A stretch of 64,000 nt of DNA, taken from positions 7,456,001-7,520,000 of the forward strand of contig BRXU01000004.1 of the NCBI GenBank assembly GCA_030267565.1. The letters are read 5' to 3'. The position numbers were made by a program, and so were the translations under genes. How positions within the stretch are numbered: the first letter of the stretch is position 1; each line of letters opens with the position of its first letter. Shown piece by piece: positions 10,878 to 23,779 of this stretch. Source of the stretch: Pleodorina starrii. Taxonomy: Eukaryota; Chlorophyta; Chlorophyceae; Chlamydomonadales; Volvocaceae. The notes under the pieces were generated by a model, which did no database searches, was not told the DNA's origin, and saw nothing but the letters and a program-made list of their open reading frames with translations.

Positions 10878-13800
10878 CTATGATATCGCTGCTTTTGCCT
10901 TGGGCTTGGCAGGCTTACTGCTGCCCTTCACTTTCTCCGGCTTTGAACCGTTGGCGGGGCCGTTGGCGGGTTTGTTGGCAGCTAGGTCGAGCGCGTCCGC
11001 GTTCTGCTTGACGACGTCCTGCAGGGTCTGCAGTTCCGTCTCCCCGGGCGTGCACTGCTTTTGCGACATGAGGTTAACGTCCAGCAGGCCGTCGTCGTAG
11101 CCGATGCAGAACGCAGCGGCGCCGGCGGCCTTGTCGCCCAGGTTCACCAGGGCAATGTCGAAGTACGTCGGCAGGGACGCCACCTGCTTGCTCTGCGGAA
11201 GCAAGGGGGACGTGCGGAAGCAGGATGCAGCCAGGCCGTCAGCTCAAGCCCCCTCACGCCCCCGTGTCAAGCGACGGCCGCCATATGTACGGGACGCCGT
11301 GCACGCACGCACGCGCACGTACATGCCCAGACAGCATCGTGCGTCCTTCACCTCGCGTCACAAGATGACAAGGATTCAATGATCTTTGTGTATGAAAAGG
11401 CAGCGCACCGCTAGCGCAATGTCTTGCCCCCCGCTGCAATCCCTTACCTTGAGCATGAACGACTGCGACGCGACGGGCGCGGTGCGCGAGGCCGTCAAGT
11501 CAAACGTGAAGAGCGTGCAGAGCGAGTCCAGCGCGAAGAACACCGCCGGCCGCAGCGGCGACCAGCGCACCACCAGGATCTTGCCGCGCGTCACGTCCGG
11601 CCACACCGCCGCCGCCGCGGACACGTGCACGCTGTGCAGCGTGACGGTGCCGTTGCTGTGGCCCGACAGGAACACGTGCGGCACGAAGGGCGAGGCGGCC
11701 AGGCACGTGACGCACGACGGCACCGGCTGCGCCGCGGGCGAGTTGGCGATGGCGGACTGGTGGTCATCCGGCACGTACTCCTTGGGCGCCGGCGGTGCGC
11801 CCACCATGGAGCCGCGCAGCACCTTGCCGGCGTCGCTGCCCACCAGCAGCTGCATGTCGGCGCCCGGAAGCACCTGCAGAGAAAACGTCTGGACCAGCTG
11901 CGGGAGCAGCCAGGCCAGCAGGAGAGGGCGCAGCGAACGCAGGAGAGCGCGATCAGCGGCAGCAGCGGCGATACACGTGGCGTTGTGGCGGCAGCAGGAG
12001 CAGCACCGGTGGCGAGTGGAGCGGGCGGGCGGTGTGAGGACGGCGGCTTGTAGCAACAGCTGTGCGCAGGGCCGTGGTCACGCCGATGTGTGCTGACGAA
12101 TGTCCAGCCACCAAGTCAGGCAACCGTGTTTTCTGGCCAGCGGCTGACAGTACACACCACACCGCCTTTCATCGTAGCATCCACAGTCACCTGCAGCCGC
12201 AGCTGCGGCGTAGCGGACAAACGTAGCGGGCAGACGACCCAAGGCGGACCCCTCCGTTCACCGGGAGTCAAGCTGCGCTCTTTCAGTGCGGGTGTTGGGG
12301 CAGCGCCCCCGCCCCCCTTGTTCCCCTCTCACCCCCACTTACCTGGTCCAGGGCGACCGGCTGCCCTGGCTGCGCCGCCGCCGCCGCCGCCGCGGCGCCC
12401 TTCCGCGGCCCCGCCAGCGCACGCAGTGTGCGCATGCCCAGCTGCGAGATCTGCGAGGTGCGCACCAGCTTCAGCCGGCTGCCGGGCCGCAGCCCAATGT
12501 CCGAGTCAGCGGCGTTGCGCTCCGACGGCGCCATCAGCACCGCCGTGTACACCGTCACGGTGCCCCAGCCGTTGAGGCTCACCACCTGGCAGGGCCGGGC
12601 GCGGCTCTCGGCTGCGGTGGAGCCGAGAGAGGGAGGGAGGGGCGGCGGCGGCGGCGGCGGCAGAGGGAGGAGCGCTCATGAGATGTCCCGGGAGCCGGGA
12701 GCCGGGCTGGCCTCGCACCGCACCCCATTCCCTTTCCTGCGAACTTCACAGCAGGTATTTGGGCTTTCGGCTGGTTTAGGCCTTACCCTTCGTCTGGCTT
12801 ACCTCTCAAGAGAACCCACCACGCGACAACGACAACAACGACGACCAAATTCCACCCAGCTGCTGATCCTGACGCCCGTCGAGAGGAAGCAATCCGGCTG
12901 CCACCGTAACCCAATACGCGGAGCGCTGGTGCATGCACTGTCAAGGACGGACGTGACTGCTGCCCAGCCCAGCTGCAGCGAGCCGGCCCCCCTGCCCTCC
13001 CAGGGGGTGCAACTTGTCCACATCCCTCCCCCCAGCAGCTGCGCCCCCCGCGCCTCCTACGGCTCCCTGCTTACTTCTCGGCGTGGTGGCAATGCCCACG
13101 ATGGGGGCTGCGGTGGTGGCCACATCCGCCAGGTACTCGGTCGTGTAGGAGGGCCGCCGCAGGAACAGGGTGGCGCCGCCCACCTGCTCCGACGGGTGCC
13201 GCGACTCGGGCTCCTCCAGGTCCCACGCGCACACGCCGCCCTCCTCCATGCCTGTGCCCCAGTGCCAAGAGAGCACGGCAGGGGGTGTAAGGTGTAACAA
13301 AGACAACATCGCAGCAGGGGCGTCGTCGTTCCATCGACCCTACGGTGCGACTTATTTCTTGGCAGCTCCATCAGTGCCTCAGCAGTCTTCGGTCATAAAA
13401 AGCCGTGTTTGCGAAGGGCAGGGGCCGATCAGTGGCCGGTGGAGCCCCACCTGCCTGGGCGGCCGCCCCTCCCAGTGACGCTGTCCGCTACCCAGGCGCC
13501 TACCTGCGAAGACCAGCGCGGTGGACGGTGCGGGCGCCCAGCAGCAGCACGAGGGCACTCCCTCGCTGACCATCACAGCCGAGGGCGCCGCGGGGTCGCT
13601 CAGGTCCCAGGTGCACAGCATGCCCTTCGCCCCCAGCGAGTGGTCCTGGGGGACACGGCGGGTCGCAGGGTCGCGATGGGGGCCACCCAGCCAGCCAGTT
13701 AGTCAGCCACTCGCAGATCTTGGGGCCACCCACCCAGCCAGCCAGCCAGTCAGCCATGCGGCCTCCCCCCACCTAGCCAGCCAGCCACCCAGCCAACAGC

Positions 13801-16800
13801 CGTCCAGTCCCGGCGAGGGCACGAGAGCCCCATGGCGCAACGAGCTGAACGAATAACGGTTGCACTCCAACCTCCGACCCCTCCTGCAACCACTGGGCTT
13901 CAACTTGGTCCCCGCTTGCGTGCACAGCGCGCCCCATCGCGCCCCCGGCTGGGCCAATACAAAACAGCGCAAACCGGAAAACGGAGGAAGCGACCGCGTC
14001 CACCCAACATCCCACCCACCATCCCACCGGTATCATTTTTTACCCACCCAACAGATCAGCCCTTACACGCCCCCAGCCCCCACCTGCAGCAGCGCCGCCG
14101 GCCCCAGCTGCGCCCCCACCGGCGCGTACGCCGCCAGCAGCAGCGGGCTGGGCCCCGGACAGAAGGCTGCCCCCGTGACGGGCCGTTGCGCCAGCAGCGC
14201 CTCCTGCTGCCGCCCCAGCTTGGCGGTGCCCGCCGACAGCCCATTGTCCGGCCCGTTAAACGGCTGGATCGCCAGATTCTTGGCGGCTGCGGCGGCGGAG
14301 GACGGGTAGGTTGGAGTTACGGCCGAGACGGGGGGGCGGGGAGTTTGAAGAGTGAATTTGCAAGAAAGAAACAAAAGGGCCTGCGGACGTTGTAGTCTGA
14401 AGATCGGGGGCGGGAAGGGGAGGGGGCAGTGCAGTGCAGCGCAGCGCGGCGCGGCGCCCCAGCATTGCCGTACAGACCCGTACGCCTACCACGGAACTGG
14501 AAGCCCAACAGCTCCCTCGGGGCGCCCAACGGCGCAAGGAAGAAATGCGGTCCCGGAGCAAGCAGTCGACGCGAGCGGCATGCCCAGCATCATCCGCTTA
14601 GAAAGCTGGCTGTGAACGCGCAACATGGCATGGCATGCCATGACCGCCCTTACAGGCCGAACGCCCAACGCCTCCCTTTGCCTTTCCCCCAGCGGCGCCT
14701 CCGTCCCTTCGCTGCGGTATCTCCTTTTTTCAACCTCCCCACTCACAGCGGCATCTCCGCACTCACTGGGTTTCATGCCGAGCGCCGCCAGCATGACGGG
14801 CCCCGCCCAGCGCATGAACGCCAGCAGCTTGCTTTCCTGGTCGGGCGCCATGGCTGTGATGCGCATCACCGCGCGGTTGGCGGGGGTGGCGGCAGCGGCG
14901 GAGCTGGAGGAGCTGCCGCCGCTGGCTCCCGCCGACAGCGTGTGCTCGCCCTCGAATACCACGTTGCGGTCCTCCGGCACCTGGCAGCTGTAGACGCGGG
15001 AGGTGATCTAGGTGGGGGCGAGGGGAGGCGAGGGGAACCGGGGGTGGGGAGGAAAGAGTGAGAGGAGGGACTTTTGTGCGTTACAATGAGAAATAACGGT
15101 AGTACTGTACTGGTGGCAGCGCTGGGGACGAGGGCAGGGAGGCGGCCACACGCCGTCGGGGAGGGACGCGGCCCAGGAGCGTGGGACTTTGACCTCCTCG
15201 GTATGAGCCGCAAGGCAGACCCAACAGATGCTAGGGGGTACGAGAGCGGGCGGGCGGGCGGGCGGGGAGGCTTCGCAGGCCGTTCTCATGGAGACAGGTC
15301 GCGGGCCGCTTCCTGCCAGGGTTTTCTGCCAAGGTACGCCGGGCCGCTTCTGCCAAGGTATGCCGGGCCGCTTCTGCCAAGCTATGCCGGCCGGCCGGCC
15401 GGCCGTCGGCGGCGAGAGAGGCGCACACCTAGCACCTAGCACTTACCTCGTCGGTTTGCTGCTCCTCCTCCTTGTCGTCATCGTGTGTCTGCGACGAGGC
15501 CACCTTGAGGCCGGCGTACACCGATCTTCCGGTTTTGTACAGCCCGTACTTGGACAGCGACGGCAGCAGCGGGAAGTCGTCCATAACCACCACGGACAGC
15601 TTGACCTGCAGGCCAAAGGAGGGCGGAGTGAGGAGCACGGGGGGCAGGGCGAGGGCGAGAGGAACAGAGGATGCGGACCAGCACGGGCGGCAGGGCGAGC
15701 CGGTGGGCCGCGAGGGCAAGCATGGGTGGGTGCAGGGGTCTGGCTGGGGCAACCCAGCGCGGGCGGCAGGGCTCTCCCAACGTTCACGAGACAAAGAGCT
15801 GTGGGGTGGATGGAGGGCGCCTACGAGAGCGTGTGGTGGTGCGTCGCGCGCCCGGCAAACTCGCCCGCGGCCGCTTTCCCGCTTTCCCGCGCGTGTGGTT
15901 CGGGGACCGGCGGCGGATGACGGAAGGCGCCCGAGTGCGCCGCAGCGACAACACAGACCAGCAGCAGCGGGGCGAGGTAAGCTTACCGGTGCCGCTGAGC
16001 TCTCACCTTTTTGAATCGCTTCAGTGCGCCCGCCAGCTTCTTCATGGCGGACTTGTGCTGGGCGTCCGTGAGGCCCCCAAAGGCCGGGACGTCGACTGCG
16101 GGCATGGATGGGGCGGAGAACCGGTTGGACGAGCGCGAGGGCCGAGAGCAGGTGTCGTGCGCTGTGAGGGCTGCGATGGCAGGGCTAGCGCGAGGGAGGG
16201 CCTGGCCAGCGGTGCTGCTTACGGGACATTGTGTACAGCGGTCTTTGCTGCATACGGTACGCGCGCCGCCGTCCGCTTCGCGAGGACGGCCCCCGAGCAG
16301 CCCCGACTGTGTGAAGTGATAGTGTGAAGCTGTGCAAAGGGAGGTTCCGACGGGGGGTCCTCCTGGGGTCGTCCCTTGTTCCTCGTTGTGCTGCGAAAAC
16401 CTGAGAGCTGCAGGGAGGGCAATCGTGCAGTGCACGTGCCTAGCCCCGCAAGGGCACAGCAGTTGGGAATGTCTGGAGGGCAATAACTGAGGCGCGTTTG
16501 GCCCAGATCTCCCTGGGATTTGCATGCTTCTGGCAAGGTCCCCGATGCTGAGGCAGGCAGGCACCCTGTGCCATGTGGGGTGAACCCCCACTAGACCCAC
16601 CCGTCCGGGACATTTTACTCGGTCCGTGGGCCGGCCCTGCGGACGGTGGCCGCGCATTCCCGGCGTAAGACATCCGCGCGCCGGTTCCTCGCTGCGGCGA
16701 CGGCACGTCTTTGGGCGTAGAGGGGGCCGGCGTCGCAGCCTTTGACATGTTCTTTGGCAGCACATCGTAGTCATCCTCGTCGTCCTCCTCCCCGTCGCCC

Positions 16801-16981
16801 CCCTGTGTAAAAATCGATCGATTGTTCGCAGCTTCATGGACGCCACGGTGCCCTGTGCAGCTCGGGCGAAGCCGAGGCGATGACATGCCGGTCCGGATGC
16901 CGCGACTCAGCACAATTGTACCCTTACCTCAAACCCCTCATCATCATAATTCTCAAACTCCTCGTCCTCGTAGTCCGACAT
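10878..16981 (-). CDS. FAP163: Dynein-2 intermediate chain WDR60 homolog (FAP163)
   Basis: Eleven exons (16928-16981, 16601-16802, 16007-16095, 15447-15605, 14767-15007, 14084-14286, 13504-13645, 13075-13251, 12343-12611, 11448-11873, 10878-11192) give 758 aa in consistent phase. The N-terminus is highly acidic (MSDYEDEEFENYDDEGFE, then EEDDEDDYDVLPKN), followed by a Pro/Ser linker and ALKRFKK. The C-terminal half is a WD40 propeller: MLCTWDLSDPAAPSAV, GGVCAWDLEEPE, LVGSDAGKVLRG, LSGHSNGTVTLHSV and ILVVRWSPLRPAVFFAL. This order (acidic tail, linker, divergent propeller) is that of WDR60/DYNC2I1, an intermediate chain of the motor for retrograde intraflagellar transport in cilia. The propeller binds the dynein-2 heavy chain, and the N-terminal region normally carries light chains and the partner WDR34/FAP133. 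The protein is shorter than mammalian WDR60. The acceptor for exon 10 has a second in-frame candidate 27 nt upstream. Confidence 0.85.
13681..13800 (+). repeat. CCAG/CAGCCAGC-rich degenerate tandem repeat
   Basis: Repeated CCAGCCAG-type units in two blocks separated by GGGGCCACC, in a FAP163 intron. This is a simple degenerate array with no coding signal. Confidence 0.75.
14695..14730 (+). repeat. Intronic conserved element, copy A
   Basis: GCGCCTCCGTCCCTTCGCTG, then CGGTATC and a T run. It lies in FAP163 intron 14287-14766, antisense to the gene, with its T-rich end 36 nt from the 5' splice site. Confidence 0.75.
15327..15394 (+). repeat. 24-bp tandem repeat, about 2.8 copies
   Basis: Units start TGCCAAGGTA at 15327, 15351 and 15375, the last truncated. 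They lie in the FAP163 intron between exons 5 and 4 (15008-15446). Only single-base differences separate the copies. Confidence 0.85.
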
Positions 16982-17790
16982 GGCTCAGAGTGTAGCGCGT
17001 CACTCGCAGCACAGGACCCCGTCAGAGCTATCCGGAATCCTCTCAGGCAAGTAGGCCTTCTACCGCAGCATGTTTATATTCAGGAATGCTTTCGGAAATG
17101 CGCCTTTCGTATCGCTAAAGGAGCGACTTGTTCAACCCCGTGAATAAGCTTGTAGGCTTCGTTACCAAAAAAGCTCAGCTTGCCTACCTAACACGTTTCA
17201 CATGAACGCGCATAAGCTTGCAAGCAAACTGCTTAGGGCAACTGCATTTTTTGCCGTAACGCACCGTACAACGGAAACCTCGCTGCTGACGAAGCCACGA
17301 TAGAGCACTTTACGCTGTATCATTCCACCATGTTAGGCCAACTAACGCGTTAACCAGCACTTCTGGGTTGCAGAATAGGATTTGCAAGGTTGAAGCTGCG
17401 CTTGCACCGCATGAGGGCTTTCGCCTCCACGCGGATGGGGTCAATCACTTTTCACAAGCTCCTTCGGACACCTGCCGGCGCTTCACAGCTTCTAGCTCCT
17501 GTGGCGCCAGCGCTCGTCGGGAGCCACATATACCCCGGCTGGCGGCCATCCCTTCCACGCCCTAGCGGCAGGAGGCACAGCAGCAAGGTGAGACTGGGCT
17601 ACAGCTAAGCAAAATTCACTAAATCGACGTCGGTCCTACCCGTAGGTTTGACCTCATCGCGCTCCGCACGTATGCTGTGCCCGCTGCGAGGGGTCCGGGT
17701 GTTGCACTGCCGAAAGCGCGCAGCGCCTAAGAAGCGAGGGGCGGGTCGCGTCACCCGCCTCGCCTCCACCATTTTCACCCTGTTACCCCT
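16982..17790. promoter_or_regulatory. Divergent promoter region, FAP163 (-) / MnmG (+)
   Basis: The two start regions face away from each other across about 0.8 kb, so this segment must carry both promoters and 5' UTRs. The segment 17050-17350 is AT-richer. Repeated AAGCTT/AAGCTTG words occur near 17147, 17172 and 17213. No canonical TATA box could be tied to a start. The true first MnmG exon may lie in its right-hand part (ATG at 17672, see the MnmG entry). Confidence 0.55.
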
Positions 17791-20700
17791 GTGAAATGCC
17801 GCCTCCGCTCCGGAACCCGGCAGGCATCAGTCGCAGCGGCGGGCGCCACCGGCGGAGATCCGCCCTCTGCCGCTGCAGCCGCCTCCGCCTTCAGCCAAAG
17901 CAGCCCAAGCAGCCAAGGTGGCCGCGGCGGCGCGAGCAGCAGCAGCAGCCCCACCTCCGCCGCCACCTCCAGCGCCAGCGCCAGCAGCAGGTGGTACGCG
18001 GAGGAGGACTATGACGTCATTGTGGTGGGGGCCGGCCACGCCGGCTGCGAGGCGGCGCTGGCGGCGGCGCGACTGGGCTGCCGTACACTGCTGCTGACGC
18101 TGAACCTGGATAGGATTGGCTGGCAGGTGGGGGCTGCTGCTGCGTCTGCTGCTGGTTGCGGGGGTGGTGGTGGTTAGGGACGAGGGGCTGCATGAGGGGA
18201 GCCGCACCAGGGGAGGGGAGGACCGGCCGCGGTATAGAGGGCCGGCCGCGTCTGGAGGCTGGAGGTGCGGAGGGAGGGGGAAGGGGGGCTTATCCAGGCG
18301 AGCGGGACTTGCTTGCCGGCACAACGTGCTGGGGCGCCGGGCTTGGGAACCCGGTTTCAAGGTGTGCTGCTGCCTCCGTTCCATTGCCTTGGGTGTTGCC
18401 TTGGGTGTTGCCTTGGGTGTTGCAGTACACTTCAGGGTGGCCGCCCCGTGTCGTCGTGTGAATCCAACCAGTCCAACTCTCTTCCCTCCTTCCTGTTCCC
18501 CCTCCGCCCCCGCCCCGCCCCCGCTTCTCAGCCGTGCAACCCCGCAGTGGGCGGCCCCGCCAAGAGCCAGCTGGTTCACGAGGTCGATGCGCTGGGTGGC
18601 GAGATCGGGCGCATGGCCGACCGCTGCTATCTGCAGCGCCGGGTGCTCAACCGGTCCAAGGGGCCGGCGGTGTGGGCGCTGCGGGCGCAGACGGACAAGC
18701 ACGAGTACAGCCGGACGATGCGGAGGGTGCTGGAGGAGCAGCCGGGGCTGGAGATACGGGAGGTGCGGAGGGGGGAGAGGGGGGAGAGGGGGGAGAGGCA
18801 GCGCACAAGGACCGGTGGCACCCTGGCAGGCGCCCTGGCAGGCGCCAGATGTCATCCCGATACCGGTGCCTCGTCCTGCCCTCAGCTACCCTCCGCTACT
18901 CCCTCCCCCGCGCCCACCGCCCCCGACCCACCGCCCGCCTCGGCCCCCGTGTCCCTCCCGTGCCATGGCCTCCCCCCGCTCCCTCCCCCGGGGGAGAGGC
19001 GGGAGAGGAGGCGTCTCAATCCCTTCGCTGTGGTATCTTTGTTTTACCCCCGCCCCCATGTCGGCCCCCTTCCCCTGGCTGGCTGGCTGGCTTGCTTCCT
19101 CCCAGGCCATGGTTGTGGGTCTGGATGTGGGTCCCAACGACGAGGTGTCGGGTGTTCGTACCTTCTTCGGCATCACCTTCCGCTCCCGGGCGGTGGTGCT
19201 CACCACGGGGACCTTCATGAACGGAGCCATCTGGGTGGGCAGGCAGTCCATGTCGGCGGGGAGGTGAGAGGAGGGGGGGGGGGCCCGGGGCGGGGCGGGG
19301 GCGGGGCGGAAGGTGGGAAAGGGAGGAGGGAGGCGAGGGAGGGAGGGAGAGGGAAGGAGGGGGGAGGGAGGAAGGGGGGAAGGAGAGGAGAGGGAGGGAG
19401 GGAGGGGGAAGGGAGGAAGCTGCGCCTCGGCCTTGCAGCGGGGGCGCAAGGAATGGCTGGGGTGCACATACGCGATACGCCCGGCGACAAGAGTCTCGGG
19501 CTCGACGGGCCTGGCTGCGGTTTGGCAATCTTCGCCGCTACGCCCCGCGCCCTTGTCATAATACCCTTGGGCGCCTCAGAATGCCCACCAATCAAAAGCC
19601 CATGATGTCCACCCACCTGCCCTGCTCGTCTACACAACCCCTGCCATACCCCCTCCATAACGCTGTCTCCGTCTCTCCGCTGCGGTATCTTCTTTTTTAC
19701 CCCCCCCCCCCTTCCCTTCCCCGCCGGGCCGGTGCCAGGGCTGGCGAGGCGGCCAGTGTGGGCCTTACGGAGGCCCTCCAGTCGCTGGGCTTTGAGACGG
19801 ACCGCCTCAAGACTGGCACACCGGCGCGCATCGACTCGCGCTCCGTCAACTTCTCGGCTCTGGAGCCGCAGCCCGGGGAGGAGGAGGTGTTGAGGGAGGG
19901 AGGGAGGGAGGGAGGGCCGGGACCCGGCTGAGGGAGGCAGGGAGGGCCGGCAGGAGGGGGCGGACGGGGGAGGTCAAGGAAAACGGGGTCAAGAGGAGGT
20001 GTTGAGTGGGGGTGGGGGAGCGACGGGGGGCAACCTGCTGGTGTTCCCGCCCCCCCCCCCTTCTACACAACCATGACAGGGTATGCACGCCACCGCCGGT
20101 ATCATATTTATCACGCCCGCCACCTACACCCCCACCCGCCCGCCACCCGCCCGCCACCCCCGCCATCCCGCCCCCCGCAGGACCGCTGGTTCAGTTTCGA
20201 CCCGGAGGTGCACGTGCCCCGGCCCCAGATGTGCTGCTACCTGACCCGCACCACCGCTGAGACGCACCGACTGATTCGGGAGAACCTGCAGGAGACGCCC
20301 ATCTACGGAGGCTGGGTGGACAGCAAGGTGGGAGCAGGCGGGCTGGGGGGGAGGGGGGGTAAGGGGAGGGCAGGGAGAGGGCAGGGGTTAAGAGGAGGGC
20401 GGGGGAGATTTGGGGGTGCGGGTGTTGAGTTGGGCCGACAGAGGCTGGCCCAGGGACTCTCCGGGGCGGCCGGGCCAGGCCCATGACCGGGCTCCACTCG
20501 TCATTACGGCTGCGTGACACGTCGGCGCTGGGCTTGCCTGTCGGCCCCGAGACCACCCGCTACCCATCAGGTCCCCACCGCCTGTCGCTGCCCGCTGTCC
20601 CTGCCAGCTGCCTCCACCGCCTTCCGGTGGGCTGCCCCCGCTGCCCCACCGCCTCCCCACCCAGGGTGGCCTCCTCACTCGGCTCCTCTCGCCCCTCCGG

Positions 20701-23700
20701 GCTCCGGCCTATACGTGGATAATCCCTCGCCTCCCCTCGCCTCGCCTCCCCTCCCCCCCAGGGTCCTCGCTACTGCCCCTCCATTGAGGACAAGATCGTG
20801 CGGTTCGCTGATAAGGACAGCCACCAGATCTTTCTGGAGCCGGAGGGGAGGGACACGCCTGAGATGTACGTGCAGGTGAGTGTGAGGGAGGCGGCGGGTG
20901 GAGGTACCGGTAAGCCTGGCGGGTGGGGTGGTCATACGGTATGGAACCTGGTGTTAAAGATTCGCCCCCTTGCCTGCTCCCCCCTCCCTCACATCCGGAG
21001 GTTCAGCGGCTGCAGCAGCTTGATCAACAACGTCCGCAGTGACTCATTCTTATATAAAGGAGCATATCACTCCCTGTCCCCTCCCTGCCTGCCTCCCTGC
21101 CCGGCCCCCAGGGCTTCAGCACCGGGCTGCCCGAGCGCCTGCAGCTGGCTCTGCTGCAAACGCTGCCGGGTCTGGAGCGGGTGCGCATGCTGCGACCCGC
21201 CTACGCAGTCGAGTACGACTACCTGCCCGCCCACCAGTGCCACGCCTCCCTGGAGACAAAGCGGATACAGGGCCTCTTCTTCAGCGGACAGCTCAACGGA
21301 ACCACGGGTCAGTCGATGACCGGGTCATGTCCGGGCGGGTCACGTGGCGTCGGCGCGTGGCATCCCGGCTCATTTCCCCCTTCGAAACAGGGCTCGCGTC
21401 TTCGAAGCAAAAGCGAGTTTGTTTCACCATTTTGCCTTTTCTGGGACCGGTCGGTGTCCCGATGTTACCGCCCCCGTTAACACCCTCACCGCGCCGTTTC
21501 GCCCTCGGTGTCGTCGCCGCTGCGGGTCTTCCCTGTTGCGGATCGCATACCGGTATGTTGATTCCCTCGTCGCTGCTGGCCGCTTCGTTGTCCAGGCTAC
21601 GAGGAGGCGGCCGCGCAGGGTCTGGTGGCGGGGGTCAATGCGGCGATGCGAGCCCTGGGCCGGCCGCCCGTGACGCTGCCGCGCGACTCGTCCTACCTGG
21701 GCACCCTGGTGGATGACCTGGTCACCAAGGACTTGCGGGAGCCGTACAGAATGCTGACGAGCAGGTACGGCACGGCCGTACTGCCGTGGAAACGGGCGCG
21801 GGGAGGGCGGGGGGGTGGGAGGGGGAGGGGGAGGTGGCTGCCGCCGCCCGCCCGCTTGGGGTTGGTGCATTTCGCTCTCCGGAGCGAGAATCCCAGTTTC
21901 TGACGTGGCGTGGCTTCCTCGCCCCGCCGTACACTGCCGTACTGCAGGTCCGAGTACCGGCTGCTGCTGCGCTCCGACAACGCCGACCGCCGCCTGACGC
22001 CGATGGGCCGCGAAATAGGACTCATCGACGACCGAAGGTGGGGGTTGCGGCGAGGCAGGTTGGGTAACTAGTAATATGTGTCCGCTGCGTGACCAACAGG
22101 CGCGTGTGTACGGCACTTCCTTTGCGCTGGAAAAAGAGCCGACCCATATTCCCTCTTACGACCTCCCCGCCCGCCCGCACCACACACAATAAGCCGTCCA
22201 CACTCTCACTTCCACCCCTACCATACCACCCCGCACCGCCACCATTCCCTCCCTCCTTCTCCCTCCCTCCCTCCCTCTCCCCGCCCTCCCCCACCCCCAG
22301 GTGGCGCCTCTTCTCGGAGAAGCAAGCGCGCATCGAGGCGGAGAAGTCCCGGCTGGCGGCAGTCCGGGTGCGCGGCGGCACGCCCGTGGCCCTCGCCGCC
22401 GCGGAGGCATCCGGCCACGCGGTGCCGGGCAGTCTGACCCTGGAGGAGCTGCTGCGGCGGCCCCACGTGCACTACCGGCTGCTGGAGGGACATGGACTGG
22501 ACGGGGGGCCGGAGCTGCACTTCGCGGAGCGGGAGGCGGTGGAGGTGGACATCAAGTACGCGGGCTTCATTGCGCGGCAGGTGCGTGAGGGAGGGAGAGG
22601 GAGGGAGGGAGCGGGAGGGAGCGGGAGGGAGCGAGAGGGAGAGAGGGAGAGAGAAGATACAGGTACAGCATCGGCGAGACGGAGACGGCGTTAGCGGGGG
22701 GTGGGTGGGCGGGGAGCACTGGAAGGGAGAGGCGGGGTGTGGAGGAGGAGGAGAGAGGGCGGGAGGGGGAGAGGGGAAGGGGGCTGAGGACTGAGGGCGC
22801 TTAATTGTGTCTTTATGTGGGAGGATGGCGGGGTGGAGTGGGGTAAGATGAGAAGGCGAGCAGCATGTGCATGCGTTCGCCTGGGTTCGTGTCCTGGTGT
22901 GGATTTGGACTGGGGGTTGCGGGTTGTGGGGTCCGCTCGCTAACGCAGCAACCTCCAATTGTGGCTGTGGGTGTGGCTGTGGGTATGGGCCAGAACCTGG
23001 GCCTGACTACGCACGTGCCGCATACCGTGGATAACGCTGACGTTGTTGGTGGTGGTGTTGCAATTTCTGTTGCTGGCTGAATCGCTGCCGACCTTTGTTG
23101 TCCGCTGTGGCCGCTGTGGCCGCTGCGGCCCCCCCCCCCCCCACCGCAGGAGAAGCAGCTGGCGTCCCTGTCCTCCAAGGCCTCCAAGCTCCTGCCACCC
23201 GACCTGGACTACGCGGCCATATCCACACTGTCCATGGAGGCGCGGGAGAAACTCAGCAAGGTACGTACGGCACTGTACGACACTGTACGACACGCACGCA
23301 CATCGACCCGGTGGGACTCTCGCAGGGCCTTGCCGCCCCTTTACTGGTCCGCCTTGGGCTTCCCACTCTGCTTGCGTTTGGCATACCGTATATTAGCAAA
23401 CGAGCAAACCGGACCGTGCCCCCCCCAATCCCCCCATCCTCAGGCTGGCTCTGCTCGCCAACGCAGAAACCTCCAATCCTTTCGCTGCGGCGCTCCGCCC
23501 AATTCTTTCCTGCCGCTCTCGCTCCCCTCCCCTTTCCCCTCCCTCCTCCCCCCCGCTATCCTTCCCCGCCAGGTCCGCCCCCGGGACATCGGCCAGGCCT
23601 CCCGCATCGGTGGCGTCAATCCGGCCGACATCTCCGCCCTGTTGGTTCACCTGGAGGTCGCCCGGAGGAGGGCGGCGGCGGCGGCCAAGGCAGCGGGGGC

Positions 23701-23779
23701 GGCGGCAGGGGAAGCCGGGTCGGGGGCGGAGGCGGAGGCGGAGGGGAAGTCGGCGGAGCGGCGGGCGGTGGCGGCGTGA
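17791..23779 (+). CDS. MNMG: MnmG/GidA, organellar tRNA uridine-5 carboxymethylaminomethyl synthase subunit
   Basis: Twelve exons (to 18126, then 18532-18762, 19106-19263, 19739-19886, 20181-20327, 20762-20875, 21112-21307, 21596-21764, 21948-22037, 22301-22580, 23150-23260, 23573-23779) join in phase, about 728 codons. The FAD site [20 protein letters not shown] is in exon 1. MnmG signatures follow in order: [59 protein letters not shown] (with the conserved Cys), and [20 protein letters not shown]. The C-terminal helical domain includes [16 protein letters not shown], and a final Ala/Lys-rich tail follows. The family works with MnmE to modify the wobble uridine of organellar tRNAs. The Arg/Ser/Ala-rich N-terminus fits an organelle transit peptide. 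No in-frame ATG precedes the FAD motif: the open frame starts after a TAA at 17728 and 17791 is a GTG. Either a 5' exon is missing (an ATG at 17672 opens MLCPLRGVRV in another frame) or initiation is non-AUG. Confidence 0.93.
18386..18421 (+). repeat. 12-bp tandem repeat x3 in MnmG intron 1
   Basis: GCCTTGGGTGTT repeated three times in perfect register within the intron between the first two MnmG exons. Confidence 0.9.
19011..19050 (+). repeat. Intronic conserved element, copy B
   Basis: GCGTCTCAATCCCTTCGCTG, then TGGTATC, a T-rich run and ACCCC. It is in MnmG intron 18763-19105, sense orientation, 55 nt before the 3' splice site. Confidence 0.75.
19661..19705 (+). repeat. Intronic conserved element, copy C
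   Basis: GTCTCCGTCTCTCCGCTGCG, then GTATC, a T run and ACCCC. It is in MnmG intron 19264-19738, sense orientation, 33 nt before the 3' splice site. Confidence 0.75.
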
